Notes under the pieces: model-generated
Told to the model about the DNA's origin: nothing
What the model saw: only the letters and a program-made list of their open reading frames with translations
The model's database searches: none
Shown: positions 1 to 10,144 of the stretch, piece after piece
Layout of the letters: the number at the start of each line of letters is the position of its first letter
How positions within the stretch are numbered: position 1 is the stretch's first letter
Program-made: the position numbers and the translations under genes
From: Pseudomonas chlororaphis subsp. piscium
GTDB taxonomy: Bacteria; Pseudomonadota; Gammaproteobacteria; Pseudomonadales; Pseudomonadaceae
Direction of reading: 5' to 3'
DNA: 64,000 nt
Assembly: GCF_003850345.1 (NCBI RefSeq)
Contig: NZ_CP027707.1
Location: 124,001 to 188,000 of the forward strand

Positions 1-1400
<1,400 letters not shown>

Positions 1401-1539
1401 ATATAACACCCAAGCAATTTGCTTAGAAGCAAGTTGCGGTGTGTGAAGACGAAACGAACCGAAAGTTCGAGAAAACACACAAACTATCGCATACCCAATT
1501 TGCTGAAGCGTCGAAAGACGAATCGGCACACCGAATTTC

Positions 1540-1655
1540 TTGACGACCATAGAGCATTGGAACCACCTGATCCCATCCCGAACTCAGCAGTGAAACGATG
1601 CATCGCCGATGGTAGTGTGGGGTTTCCCCATGTGAGAGTAGGTCATCGTCAAGAT
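1540..1655 (+). rRNA. 5S ribosomal RNA, copy 1
   Basis: A 116-nt 5S rRNA, recognised from the internal 'gaactcagcagtgaaacga' segment (loop C region) and the complementary ends ('ttgacgacc' at the 5' end, 'ggtcatcgtcaag' at the 3' end) that form helix I. It lies about 140 bp after the 23S end, with no tRNA between them. A second identical copy follows 226 bp downstream. Confidence 0.97.
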
Positions 1656-1663
1656 TAAATTCC

Positions 1664-1702
1664 GAAACCCCAATTGCGAAGGCAGTTGGGGTTTTGTTTT
1701 TG
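1664..1702 (+). terminator. Rho-independent terminator after 5S copy 1
   Basis: A hairpin with stem 'aaccccaattgc' / 'gcagttggggtt' (one bulge or mismatch) and a short GAAG loop is followed by a T-rich tract 'ttttgtttttg'. It sits 10 bp after the first 5S gene, so transcription may partly end here before the second 5S copy. Confidence 0.85.
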
Positions 1703-1765
1703 TAGAAGTTCCCGATTTTGCTGGCACGTTCGGCCCTTGAGCCAACGGTCCGGCCACAGAATTTC

Positions 1766-1881
1766 TTGACGACCATAGAGCATTGGAACCACCTGATCCC
1801 ATCCCGAACTCAGCAGTGAAACGATGCATCGCCGATGGTAGTGTGGGGTTTCCCCATGTGAGAGTAGGTCATCGTCAAGAT
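1766..1881 (+). rRNA. 5S ribosomal RNA, copy 2 (tandem duplicate)
   Basis: Identical by eye to the copy at 1540-1655 over the whole 116 nt, and the identity extends a few bases upstream ('gaatttc' versus 'agaatttc'). The flanks then differ, so the duplicated block is essentially the 5S gene alone. An extra 5S at the end of one rrn operon is a known feature of some fluorescent pseudomonads. It has its own terminator. Confidence 0.97.
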
Positions 1882-1888
1882 TGAATTC

Positions 1889-1931
1889 CGAAACCCCTGT
1901 CTGCTGACGCAGACAGGGGTTTTGTTTTTGT
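1889..1931 (+). terminator. Rho-independent terminator after 5S copy 2
   Basis: A perfect stem 'aaacccctgtctgc' / 'gcagacaggggttt' around a TGAC loop, followed by 'tgtttttg', ends the rRNA operon. It is stronger than the terminator after copy 1. The tail matches that of the first terminator, but the stem sequence is different. Confidence 0.93.
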
Positions 1932-2045
1932 ACGCCTGAAAGCCTCTGGGCTTACACCTGAACCAGGCCTCCAGGTCACCCAGCGGGAGACCTGAATCCC
2001 AACCGCCACTCCAGAACATCAGAACAGAGTGAAGCACCTCTCACC

Positions 2046-3221
2046 TCACCGCTGACGCATCTTGCTGCTTCTGCGGGCCAGCCATTTACGCCACCAGATA
2101 TAGATCCCGGTGACGGACAGCATCGCAATCACCACCCCCAATACCGCAATAAGCACCTGCCCGGTAAAGCCAATGATCCGACCGCCATGGATCGGCAGTT
2201 GCAGCCGATAAAACCGCTCGCCCAAGGTGCCTTGCCCGGCAATCTCCTGCCCCAGCAGACGCCCATCCGTGCCATGAAAGAACAGCCACGACTTACCATG
2301 GGCCTCGGTATCGTGCTGACCGAAACCGGCACCATAGAAGTTGTATTCGAAGCTGTAATACAGCTCACCGATCGCCGCTGTCAGGCCCAGCCGTTTGCCT
2401 TCTTCCTGGGCCCGTTCATAAGCCTGTTGATAGGTGAGTCGGGTAACCCCCAACTGATCGCTGGGCATGCGCCCACGGGCCTCATAGACGCTCGGTTCGA
2501 TCGGCGAGAGCAGGGACACCACCGGCTTGAACACCTGGCTCGGCAGGTTCATCGCCACGCTGCTGATGGCAATCGGCAGCAGCAGTAACCACAGCCATAA
2601 CCCACCGGCCCGATGCAGATCCATATTGAGACGATAGGCGTGCCCGCCCTTGATCTTCCAGGCAGTCGACCACTTCTTCCAGAACGGCCGGCCACGGGGC
2701 AGGGTGAGGAACAAGGCAATGAAGCAATCGACGACCCAGAAGATCGCCACCAGCCCCATCAATACCAGCCCCCAGTTACCCGGCAGCGTCAGGTTGTAGT
2801 GGAATTCGAGAATGAAGGGGATGAGATTCTCCCGCTGAAAACAGCAGGCACCCCAGAACCGCTTGCCGATCTGCTCGCCACTGACCGGGTCCAGGTAAAA
2901 CACCTGGTTGGGATCGTCGAACGGCTTGCCCGTGGCCGGGTCGTTACGCGGCACCGCGGCGAGCAGCGCAGTATGTCCGGGCTCGTTGGGGTACTCCATG
3001 TACCAGACCTGCAGGCGCGGATGCTGCGCCTGCACCTGGTCGACCAGGGTTCCAGGCGGCAGTGCCTGACCCTCGGCAGGGGCCTCGTAGAACCCCGGGT
3101 TGAGCCACTCGTCCAGCTCGTGATTGAAGGCCAGCAGGCTGCCGGTCAGCCCCGCCAGCAGCAGAAACACCGCGGTGGCCAGGCCGATATAACGATGCAG
3201 TAGAACCAGAATTGCGCGCAT
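2046..3221 (-). CDS. PepSY-associated TM-helix protein (putative siderophore-linked reductase)
   Basis: About 391 aa, an integral inner-membrane protein of the PepSY-TM family. A first helix lies at residues 8-32 (RYIGLATAVFLLLAGLTGSL), with further hydrophobic segments near residues 150-175, 205-225 and 355-380 and a periplasmic PepSY loop between helices. Paired histidines (LHRYIG, LEFHYN, LHRAGG) sit in or beside helices as in family members proposed to bind haem and pass electrons. The family commonly accompanies TonB-dependent siderophore receptors and is suspected to help reduce or release the imported iron; this gene lies 63 bp downstream of such a receptor on the same strand. I chose the ATG at 3221, preceded by GGGA, over a TTG 24 bp upstream. 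Substrate unknown. Confidence 0.85.
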   Translation of the reverse strand: MRAILVLLHRYIGLATAVFLLLAGLTGSLLAFNHELDEWLNPGFYEAPAEGQALPPGTLVDQVQAQHPRLQVWYMEYPNEPGHTALLAAVPRNDPATGKPFDDPNQVFYLDPVSGEQIGKRFWGACCFQRENLIPFILEFHYNLTLPGNWGLVLMGLVAIFWVVDCFIALFLTLPRGRPFWKKWSTAWKIKGGHAYRLNMDLHRAGGLWLWLLLLPIAISSVAMNLPSQVFKPVVSLLSPIEPSVYEARGRMPSDQLGVTRLTYQQAYERAQEEGKRLGLTAAIGELYYSFEYNFYGAGFGQHDTEAHGKSWLFFHGTDGRLLGQEIAGQGTLGERFYRLQLPIHGGRIIGFTGQVLIAVLGVVIAMLSVTGIYIWWRKWLARRSSKMRQR

Positions 3222-3284
3222 GGAATTTTCCCGTAGAGACGACAAAGCCAGCGCGTGCGCTGGCTTCGGGGGAACGACAAATGA

Positions 3285-5780
3285 TTAGAACTGGTAGCTG
3301 ACCGTGGCCGCGACGTTCCGCTCCTCGCCCATGTAGCAGAAGCTCAGGCTGGCACAGGAGGCGATGTAGGATTCGTTGGTCAGGTTGTTGGCATTGAGCC
3401 GGACATCCACACCCTTCAGGCCGACCTTGCCCAGGTCATAGCCGATGGAGGCATCGAACAGGGTGTAGGACGGCACCTTCATGGTGTTCTCCGCATCCGC
3501 CCAGCTGTAGCCCACGTACCGCACACCGCCACCCAGGCGCAGGCCGTCGAGCGAACCGCTGTCGAACCTGTAGTCGGCCCAGAGCGAAGCCATGTGCCGC
3601 GGCGCCTGGGTTGGCGAGTTGCCCTTGTTCTCGATGATGTCGGTGGCGGTGCTCAAGGTACTGATCATCGACTTCGAGTACTCGATATCGGTGAAGGTGT
3701 AGCTGCCGAGTACCTTGAGGTTGTTATTCAGCTGCAGGTGCGCTTCCAGTTCCAGGCCCTGGGAACGTACGGCGCCGACCGCGCGATAGAAGTTTTCCTG
3801 GGGCAGCTTGGTGGCCAGGTTCTCCTGGTCGATGCGGAACAGGGAGGCGGTGTACAGGTCATCCGTGCCCGGTGGCTGGTACTTCAGGCCCAGTTCCCAC
3901 TGAGTGCCATCGGTAGGCGCCAACGGGTTGCCGGCGCTGTCCGCGTAGGAGTTGGGGTTGAAGGACTCGGAGTAGCTGATGTAAGGCGCCAGCCCGTTAT
4001 CGAACAGGTACAGCGCCCCGGCGCGGCCCGTCAGCGTGGTGCGCTTGTCGTTGATCTCGGTGCCCACCGGGCGCGAGGCTTCGGCCAGGCGGTTCTCGTC
4101 CGAAGTCTCCACCCAGTCCTGGCGCAGGCCCAGGGAGAAGCGCCACTGGTCCATCTCGATCAGGTCTTGCAGGTAAACGCCGGTCTGCTCAAGGCGACGC
4201 AGATAGCTGACCGGGTCGTAGTAAGTGATGGCCGAGTTGCCATAGACCGGATCGAACGCGTTGATCGGCGCCACCGAGCCGCTGGTCCAGTCCACCACCG
4301 TCTTGCGCCGTTGGTAATCGGCACCCATCAGCACCGTGTGCTTGGTCGCGCCGGTGAGAAATTCGGCCTGCAGCATGTTGTCGACGATGAACGCATGCAG
4401 CTTCTCGTCGCCGCCGGTGTAGTAGCGGTTCAGCTCGTTGCTGGTCGGCGTGGTCCAGCCGTAGCCGTAGACCTGGTCCAGCTTCACCTTGGAGTCGAGG
4501 TAGCGGAAGTTCTGCCGCGCGGTGAAGACATCGTTGAAGCGATGTTCGAACTGATAGCCGAACGACTGCTGATCGCGCTTGTAGCGATCGATGCCCGGTT
4601 CGCCTTCGAAAAAGTTCTCGGAGATCCGCTGGCCGTTGCGCTGGTGCAGCGCGCCGTCGGCCGGCATGCCGCTGTGGTAGCCGCCATCCGGATCGTGTTG
4701 CAAGTACGCCTGCAGGGTCAGCGAGGTGTCATCGGTGAAGTCGATGCTCAGGGTCGGTGCCAGGGCGTAGCGTTTTTCCTTGTTGTGGTCGAACTGGGTG
4801 TCGGAGCGGTCCGCCAGCCCGGTTAGGCGATAGGCGATGCGCTTGTCGTCATCCACCGGGCCGCTGAAGTCGAAGCCCATGCCGCGCTGGCCCTGGGTGC
4901 CGACCGTGGCCTGGATCTGGTGGTAGGGCTCGAACAGCGGCTTCTTGCTGGTCAGCGCCACCAGGCCGCCCGGGGAGCTGCGGCCATAAAGCACCGACGA
5001 AGGGCCCTTGAGGATGTCCACCCGCTCCAGGAAGTACGGATCGATCTGCATGGTGCTGTAGGTGCCGCTGTCGCCCATGGACTTGAGGCCGTCGAGGTAG
5101 ATGTTATCCACCGAGCCATCGTTGAAGCCGCGCATGGCCACGTAGTCGTACCTGTGGGTCGCGCCGTAGGGGTTGGTCAGCACGCCGGGGGTGTAGCGCA
5201 TGGTCTGGGAGACGGTTTGCGAACCCTGGTCGTCCATCTGTTCGCGGGTTACCACCGACACGCTTTGCGAGGTTTCCAGCAGCGCGGTGCTGGTCTTGGT
5301 GGCGATCTGGCTGTGGGTGGCGTTGTAGCCTTCCATGCTGCCCAAGGCATTGCCCAGGGCGAAACCCTTGATATCGGTGGTTGGCAACGACAGGGCGCCG
5401 GTCTCGGGCAATGCCCGCAGTACATAGCTGCTGCCGTCCTGGCTCAGCGCTTCCAGGCCGGAGCCGTTGAGCAACTGGCCCAGGGCCTGGTCGGTGGAGT
5501 ACTCGCCCTTCAGGCCGGCGGACTGGCGCCCCTGGAGCTGCGCTGGGGTCATCGACAAGGTGATGCCGGCCTCGCGGGCGAAGCGGTTGAGTACGTCGCT
5601 CAGGGCGCCGCCGGGGATGTTGTAGCTGTGGCTGAGGCTGGCCGCGCCCGTCTCGGCCGCCTGTGCCAGGCAAGGCAAGGCGACGACGCCCAGCGCCGAG
5701 GAGAGCAGGGCCACGCGCACGGCATGGCGCAGGCCGGGGGCGGGCCGTGCAGAAGAGAAGTGGTGGAAGTGCACAATCAT
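3285..5780 (-). CDS. TonB-dependent siderophore receptor with STN signalling domain
   Basis: About 831 aa outer-membrane ferric-siderophore transducer. A signal peptide covers roughly residues 1-38 (ending LPCLAQAAE). An STN domain (about 45-125, beginning SYNIPGGALSDVLNRFA) contacts the FecR anti-sigma factor, followed by the plug (VSVVTREQM, RYTPGV, RGFND, LDGLKS, LKGPSSVLYGRSSPGG) and a 22-strand beta-barrel ending in the aromatic C-terminus VSYQF. The STN domain and the adjacent fecI/fecR genes indicate cell-surface signalling: ligand binding outside induces its own synthesis. The ATG at 5780 starts directly before the signal peptide; the frame is open further upstream but that part overlaps fecR and has no coding character. 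The ligand cannot be read from sequence; a hydroxamate (ferrichrome-type) or foreign siderophore is plausible. Confidence 0.93.
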   Translation of the reverse strand: MIVHFHHFSSARPAPGLRHAVRVALLSSALGVVALPCLAQAAETGAASLSHSYNIPGGALSDVLNRFAREAGITLSMTPAQLQGRQSAGLKGEYSTDQALGQLLNGSGLEALSQDGSSYVLRALPETGALSLPTTDIKGFALGNALGSMEGYNATHSQIATKTSTALLETSQSVSVVTREQMDDQGSQTVSQTMRYTPGVLTNPYGATHRYDYVAMRGFNDGSVDNIYLDGLKSMGDSGTYSTMQIDPYFLERVDILKGPSSVLYGRSSPGGLVALTSKKPLFEPYHQIQATVGTQGQRGMGFDFSGPVDDDKRIAYRLTGLADRSDTQFDHNKEKRYALAPTLSIDFTDDTSLTLQAYLQHDPDGGYHSGMPADGALHQRNGQRISENFFEGEPGIDRYKRDQQSFGYQFEHRFNDVFTARQNFRYLDSKVKLDQVYGYGWTTPTSNELNRYYTGGDEKLHAFIVDNMLQAEFLTGATKHTVLMGADYQRRKTVVDWTSGSVAPINAFDPVYGNSAITYYDPVSYLRRLEQTGVYLQDLIEMDQWRFSLGLRQDWVETSDENRLAEASRPVGTEINDKRTTLTGRAGALYLFDNGLAPYISYSESFNPNSYADSAGNPLAPTDGTQWELGLKYQPPGTDDLYTASLFRIDQENLATKLPQENFYRAVGAVRSQGLELEAHLQLNNNLKVLGSYTFTDIEYSKSMISTLSTATDIIENKGNSPTQAPRHMASLWADYRFDSGSLDGLRLGGGVRYVGYSWADAENTMKVPSYTLFDASIGYDLGKVGLKGVDVRLNANNLTNESYIASCASLSFCYMGEERNVAATVSYQF

Positions 5781-5883
5781 GGAAGGGTTCCGTTGAGTCA
5801 CTGAAGGCAGATGGAAGTGCTTACTGTCTAAGCCGGACTCACGGGAAAAAGCCGCCAAAAAAATTCCAACGAATTGCAGCGCC

Positions 5884-6903
5884 TCAGGCCAGGCGCTCCA
5901 GGGTGACCCACCAGCGGGTGCGATAACGCAGGCGCACGGGCAGGGTTTGCGGGAGGATCGCCAGCAGTTTGTCGGTGTCCTCCAGGCGGAACACGCCGGA
6001 CAGGCGCAGATCGCCGATCTCGTCGGCACAGCCCAGGTAACCGTGGCGATAACGCCCAACCTCGTGGATGAAATCCGCCAGCCGCATATTGCGGGTGACG
6101 ATCAGGCCATCGGCCCAGGCGCCCACGTCCATGTCCAGCGGCGGCACCGGCAGCGCCTGGGATGCACTGACCAGATAGCTTTGCCCGGCCTGTACCCGGG
6201 CCGAGGCGCCATCGGCGGTATGTGGCGAGTGGATGGCGACGCTGCCGGTGGTGACGCTCAGGCGCGTGCAGCCGCCTTCCATGCGCACCACGAAACTGGC
6301 GTCGAACCCTTCGAACAGGCCATGGCGGGTCCGTACCAGTAGCGGCCTGAAGGGGCTCGCCTGCTGATCCGGCCCGCAGGTCAGCATGATTTCCCCACGG
6401 CTGAGCCGGATCAGCCGCTGCTGGGCATTGAAGTCCATGTCGGCGGCGCTGTCGGTGTTGAGTTCCAGGCGCGAGCCGTCCGGCAACTGGAAGCCGCGGC
6501 GTTCGCCGGTGGCGGTGGCGAAGTCGGCGTTCCATTGCTGCCAGGCCAGTTGCTCCTTGCCCAGCCACGCGGCGGAGCCCACCAGAACGACGCCGCCAAG
6601 CAGCTTCAGGGCCTGGCGGCGGCCGAGGCGCTGGGCGCTGTTTTCCAGGGTATCGAAGGCCACCTGGGCACTGGGCACCGCCCGCAGATTGCTGTGCAGT
6701 TCCTGCTGCAGCGATTGCACCCGTTGCCAGGCCAGTTCGTGCTCGTGATGGGCCGCGCGCCAGGTATCGCATTGCTGCAACAGCCGGGGATTACCGGCGT
6801 TGTTGCGCAGGCGCAGCATCCAGTTGATGGCCTGCTTGACCACCAGGTGCCTGGGGTCCGCAGGACGGCGCAGGTTGGTCGAGGGGTTATCCACAGCGCT
6901 CAC
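5884..6903 (-). CDS. FecR-family anti-sigma factor / signal transducer
   Basis: About 339 aa. The N-terminal cytoplasmic part (residues 1-85) has the FecR sigma-binding character, with conserved tryptophans (NWMLRLRN, CDTWRAAHHEHELAWQRVQSL). A single transmembrane helix follows at about 100-118 (LKLLGGVVLVGSAAWLG), then the periplasmic FecR domain (GERRGFQLPDGSRLELNTDSA; SRGEIML). In the Fec paradigm it passes the receptor signal across the inner membrane and activates or restrains the partner sigma factor. A GTG start at 6903 overlaps the sigma-factor stop (GTGA), implying translational coupling; the frame extends upstream into fecI but that part reads as a shadow of it. Confidence 0.92.
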   Translation of the reverse strand: MSAVDNPSTNLRRPADPRHLVVKQAINWMLRLRNNAGNPRLLQQCDTWRAAHHEHELAWQRVQSLQQELHSNLRAVPSAQVAFDTLENSAQRLGRRQALKLLGGVVLVGSAAWLGKEQLAWQQWNADFATATGERRGFQLPDGSRLELNTDSAADMDFNAQQRLIRLSRGEIMLTCGPDQQASPFRPLLVRTRHGLFEGFDASFVVRMEGGCTRLSVTTGSVAIHSPHTADGASARVQAGQSYLVSASQALPVPPLDMDVGAWADGLIVTRNMRLADFIHEVGRYRHGYLGCADEIGDLRLSGVFRLEDTDKLLAILPQTLPVRLRYRTRWWVTLERLA

Positions 6904-7400
6904 GCCTCGTAGCGCAGCAGGTAGCAGTGGAACAGCGCATCGGCCACGTAACGCTCCACCGAACGCAGGGATAGCCCCATCTGTTCGGCGATCTGCTTGT
7001 GGGTCAGGCCTTCGCACTGGGCCAGCAGGAACGCCTTGCGCACTTTCGGCTTCAGGCCTTCAAGCATGCGCGCGATGCTTTCCAGCAGTTCCAGCACCAG
7101 GGCGCGGGCTTCCTCGCTGGGGGCTTCGGCTTCTGGCAGATGGGCGATGGTTTCCAGGTAGGCGCGTTCGATTTCCTCGCGGCGCCAGTGGTCGATCACC
7201 AGACCGCGGGCGATGGTCCGCAGGAAAGCGCGTGGGGCCTTGAGTTCGAGGCGTTCGGTGCGCTGCAACAGGCGCACGAAGGTGTCTTGCGCCAGGTCGG
7301 CCGCATCGGCGGCGTTGCCCAGCCGGCTGCGCAACCATGTGTTGAGCCAGCCATGGTGATGGCTGTAAAGCGCCTGTACCGCGAACTCAGGTGATGACAT
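6900..7400 (-). CDS. FecI-type ECF sigma factor
   Basis: About 166 aa, the normal size of iron-starvation ECF sigma factors. Region 2 is visible (WLRSRLGNAADAADLAQDTFVRLL, with the family's DLAQDTF motif near residues 35-41, then RAFLRTIARGLVIDHWRR) and region 4 carries a helix-turn-helix (GLTHKQIAEQMGLSLRSVERYV). It should direct RNA polymerase to the promoter of the downstream receptor gene. The ATG at 7400 (MSSPEF) is chosen; the longer open frame to 7472 would run through the Fur-box-like operator. First gene of a probable fecI-fecR-receptor-PepSY unit, expected to be Fur-repressed. Confidence 0.93.
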   Translation of the reverse strand: MSSPEFAVQALYSHHHGWLNTWLRSRLGNAADAADLAQDTFVRLLQRTERLELKAPRAFLRTIARGLVIDHWRREEIERAYLETIAHLPEAEAPSEEARALVLELLESIARMLEGLKPKVRKAFLLAQCEGLTHKQIAEQMGLSLRSVERYVADALFHCYLLRYEA

Positions 7401-7423
7401 GGATGCGACTGCCCGGGTGTCAC

Positions 7424-7446
7424 AAATGATAATTAGTCGCATTGTC
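7424..7446 (-). promoter_or_regulatory. Probable Fur box upstream of the FecI-type sigma factor gene
   Basis: The plus strand reads 'aaatgataattagtcgcatt', a good fit in its left half to the 19-bp Fur consensus GATAATGATAATCATTATC and weaker in the right half. It lies 24-46 bp upstream of the sigma-factor ATG, where Fur repression of iron-starvation sigma factors is expected. The position and gene type raise confidence above what the motif alone would give. Confidence 0.7.
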
Positions 7447-7713
7447 ATCAAGGGTTTGGGATTTTGCAACAACCGCAGGGCGACCGGCTACGGAAAAGTC
7501 CGACGCGACCGCTCTAGCCTGCCGTTCAGCGGGTTTTTTGCAGATAACAGGTACATTTCTGACAAATCGCTAAGATTTATCCGCCTCGTGCCGACAGACA
7601 GTGAGACCCATGCGTGCACCAAAGTAGAGCGGTCGTAGAACGCCGCCTGCGCTGTTACATGGAAAGTTGCATCCCGTACGCATCCCCACTTTCGGCATAA
7701 GAAGTCCCATGAC
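7447..7713. other. Intergenic region, fecI-type sigma / chemoreceptor (divergent promoters)
   Basis: With the operator at 7424-7446 this makes a 313-bp divergent gap. It is less GC-rich than the flanking genes around 7535-7575. It must hold the promoter of the chemoreceptor gene. I see no convincing small gene; a short open frame at 7399-7638 has no coding character. Confidence 0.6.
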
Positions 7714-9594
7714 ATGAATCTCAAGTTCAGCCATAAAATCCTTTTGGCCGCCTCCGGTGTAGTGGTTCTGGCATTCGCGTTGTTCACTTTGTACAACGAC
7801 TATCTGCAGCGAAACACCATTCGCCAGAACCTCGAATCGTCGATCCAGCAGGCGGGTGACCTCACTTCCAGCAGCGTCCAGAACTGGATGAGCGGACGCA
7901 TCCTGGTGCTCGAGAACCTCTCGCAGAACGTTGCCCACCAGGGCGCCAACGCCGACTTCCCGGGGCTGGTGGACCAGCCGGCGTTCACCACGAACTTCCA
8001 GTTCACCTACGTGGGCCAAGCCAACGGTGTGTTCACCCAGCGGCCTGACGCGAAGATGCCCGACGGCTACGACCCGCGTCAGCGTCCCTGGTACAAGCAG
8101 GCCGTGGCGGCCGACAAGACCATGCTGACCCCGCCCTACATGGCGGCCGTTGGCGGTCTGGTGGTGACCATCGCCATGCCGGTGAAAAAGAACGGCCAGC
8201 TGCTGGGCGTGGTGGGGGGCGACCTGAGCCTGGAAACCCTGGTGAAGATCATCAACTCGGTGGACTTCGGTGGCCTGGGCCATGCCTTCCTGGTCAGCGC
8301 GGACGGGCAGGTGATCGTCAGCCCGGACAAGGACCAGGTGATGAAGAACCTCAAGGACATCTACCCGGGCGACAACGTACACATCCAGAAGGGCACCCAG
8401 GAGGTGCTGCTCAAAGGCCAGGAGCGCATCCTGTCGTTCACCCCGGTGACCGGCCTGCCGAATGCCGAGTGGTACATCGGCCTGTCCATCGACCGTGACA
8501 AGGCTTTCGCCCCGCTGAGCAAGTTCCGCACCTCGGCGCTGCTGGCGATGTTCATTGCCGTGGCGGCGATTGCCGTGCTGCTGAGCCTGCTGATCCAGGT
8601 GCTGATGCGTCCGCTGACCACCATGGGCCGTGCGATGCAGGACATCGCCCAGGGCGAGGGCGACCTGACCCGTCGCCTGGTGGTGGAGAGCAAGGACGAA
8701 TTCGGCGTACTGGGCGGTTCGTTCAACCAGTTCGTGGAACGTATTCACGCGTCGATTTCCGAAGTGTCCTCGGCCACCCGCCAGGTGCACGACCTGTCCC
8801 AGCGCGTGATGGCATCGTCCAACGCGTCGATCATCGGTTCCGACGAACAAAGCGCGCGCACCAACAGCGTGGCCGCGGCGATCAACCAGCTGGGCGCCGC
8901 CACCCAGGAAATCGCCCGTAACGCCGCTGATGCGTCGCAGCACGCCAGCGGCGCCAGCGAGCAGGCCGACGATGGCCGCCAGGTGGTGGAGCAAACCATC
9001 CTGGCCATGACCGAGCTGTCGCAGAAGATCAGCCTGTCCTGCACCCAGATCGAAACCCTGAACGCCAGCACCGACAACATCGGCCACATCCTCGATGTGA
9101 TCAAAGGCATCTCCCAGCAGACCAACCTGCTGGCGCTCAACGCGGCCATCGAAGCGGCGCGCGCCGGTGAAGCCGGTCGCGGTTTCGCGGTGGTGGCCGA
9201 CGAGGTCCGCAACCTGGCCCATCGCACTCAGGAATCGGCCGAGGAGATCCACAAGATGATCACCTCGCTGCAGATCGGTTCCCGCGAAGCGGTATCGACC
9301 ATGAACGCCAGCCAGGCGTCCAGCGAAGAGAGCGTCGAAGTGGCCAACCAGGCCGGTGCGCGGCTGGTCAGCGTGACCCAGCGCATCACCGAGATCGACG
9401 GCATGAACCAGTCGGTGGCCGCCGCCACCGAAGAGCAGACCGCCGTGGTGGAAACCCTCAACGTCGACATCAGCCAGATCAACCTGCTGAACCAGCAGGG
9501 CGTGGCCAACCTCAACGAAACCCTGAAGGATTGCGACGCCCTGTCGCTGCAGGCCAACCGCCTGAAGCAACTGGTGGACAGCTTCAAGATCTGA
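7714..9594 (+). CDS. Methyl-accepting chemotaxis protein with dCACHE sensor
   Basis: 626 aa, close in size and layout to the PctA/PctB/PctC amino-acid chemoreceptors. TM1 is about residues 8-28, a periplasmic double-CACHE domain about 35-270, TM2 about 274-297, then HAMP ([20 protein letters not shown]) and a long cytoplasmic coiled coil with the signalling hairpin ([35 protein letters not shown]). It would signal through CheW/CheA to the flagellar motor. In the ligand pocket I see the usual Y119, R124, W126, Y127 and D170, but the aspartate expected after PPY is alanine (PPYMAA, about residue 144), so the ligand may not be a standard amino acid. Start: ATG after a purine-poor leader; no strong alternative. 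Monocistronic. Confidence 0.93.
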   Translation: MNLKFSHKILLAASGVVVLAFALFTLYNDYLQRNTIRQNLESSIQQAGDLTSSSVQNWMSGRILVLENLSQNVAHQGANADFPGLVDQPAFTTNFQFTYVGQANGVFTQRPDAKMPDGYDPRQRPWYKQAVAADKTMLTPPYMAAVGGLVVTIAMPVKKNGQLLGVVGGDLSLETLVKIINSVDFGGLGHAFLVSADGQVIVSPDKDQVMKNLKDIYPGDNVHIQKGTQEVLLKGQERILSFTPVTGLPNAEWYIGLSIDRDKAFAPLSKFRTSALLAMFIAVAAIAVLLSLLIQVLMRPLTTMGRAMQDIAQGEGDLTRRLVVESKDEFGVLGGSFNQFVERIHASISEVSSATRQVHDLSQRVMASSNASIIGSDEQSARTNSVAAAINQLGAATQEIARNAADASQHASGASEQADDGRQVVEQTILAMTELSQKISLSCTQIETLNASTDNIGHILDVIKGISQQTNLLALNAAIEAARAGEAGRGFAVVADEVRNLAHRTQESAEEIHKMITSLQIGSREAVSTMNASQASSEESVEVANQAGARLVSVTQRITEIDGMNQSVAAATEEQTAVVETLNVDISQINLLNQQGVANLNETLKDCDALSLQANRLKQLVDSFKI

Positions 9595-9609
9595 CCCGCT
9601 GCAAAACGC

Positions 9610-9628
9610 TGGGGCCGCAACGGCCCCA
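9610..9628 (+). terminator. Probable terminator after the chemoreceptor gene
   Basis: The hairpin 'tggggcc gcaac ggcccca' starts 15 bp after the stop codon. The downstream T-tract is poor ('gtgtgttt'), so termination may be weak or shared with the convergent operon ending at 9657. Confidence 0.55.
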
Positions 9629-9656
9629 GTGTGTTTCACCGCAGGCCTTCTACGGC

Positions 9657-10121
9657 CTACTCGAACATCCTCCGCACATTGCCCATCGCCTCATCGGCAA
9701 ACCCCTGCAGGAACCCCTGGAAGGCCGCCACCTCGGCACCGCCTTCGGCCGGGTCGGCGACGATGCGCCAGGTGGCGCGTGCCCGTTCGCCGGGCAAGGC
9801 CTCGACGCTCATGGCCGCCCACAGGTTGTCGATGCCCAGGGTGTCGTAGATCAGGCTCCAGGTCATGTACAGGGCCTGGTCGTCCCGTGAGTTGAGTTGT
9901 TCGATGACGATATTGCCGTCGTGGAAGAACTTCTTGCGCACCGAGCGCACGCCCTCGCCCGTCATCTCGATGTGCGACAGCGCGGGAATGAAGGCCGGGA
10001 AACCGGCGAAGTTGCCGACGATGGCCCAGACGCTTTGGGCATCGGCGCCGATGTCCACCGTGGACAGGACCTCGCAGGCGTTCGGGTTGTTGATCAGGGT
10101 GTCGGGTTGCAGGTTTTTCAT
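9657..10121 (-). CDS. mgoD: SRPBCC / polyketide cyclase-like protein (MgoD/PvfD type)
   Basis: 154 aa. It has the START/Bet v1-like SRPBCC pattern: an N-terminal strand followed by the helix ADAQSVWAIVGNFAGFPAFIP, a curved sheet, and a long C-terminal helix (GFLQGFADEAMGNVRRMFE) that lines the ligand cavity. Last gene of the four-gene unit, 23 bp after the NRPS gene. The same gene order (HDO enzyme, N-oxygenase, NRPS, cyclase-like) is described as mgoBCAD in P. syringae and pvfABCD in P. entomophila. The role of this member is not settled. The frame runs on upstream into the NRPS gene, but that part is a shadow; the ATG at 10121 is the natural start. Confidence 0.88.
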   Translation of the reverse strand: MKNLQPDTLINNPNACEVLSTVDIGADAQSVWAIVGNFAGFPAFIPALSHIEMTGEGVRSVRKKFFHDGNIVIEQLNSRDDQALYMTWSLIYDTLGIDNLWAAMSVEALPGERARATWRIVADPAEGGAEVAAFQGFLQGFADEAMGNVRRMFE

Positions 10122-10144
10122 GGTGTTCTCCAGCGTGGGTGGGT

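Noticed and set aside
7570..9639. 689-codon open frame antisense to the chemoreceptor gene
   Set aside because: Typical shadow of a GC-rich gene; composition (H, G, Q, V rich) has no family resemblance, and the sense strand is a clear chemoreceptor.
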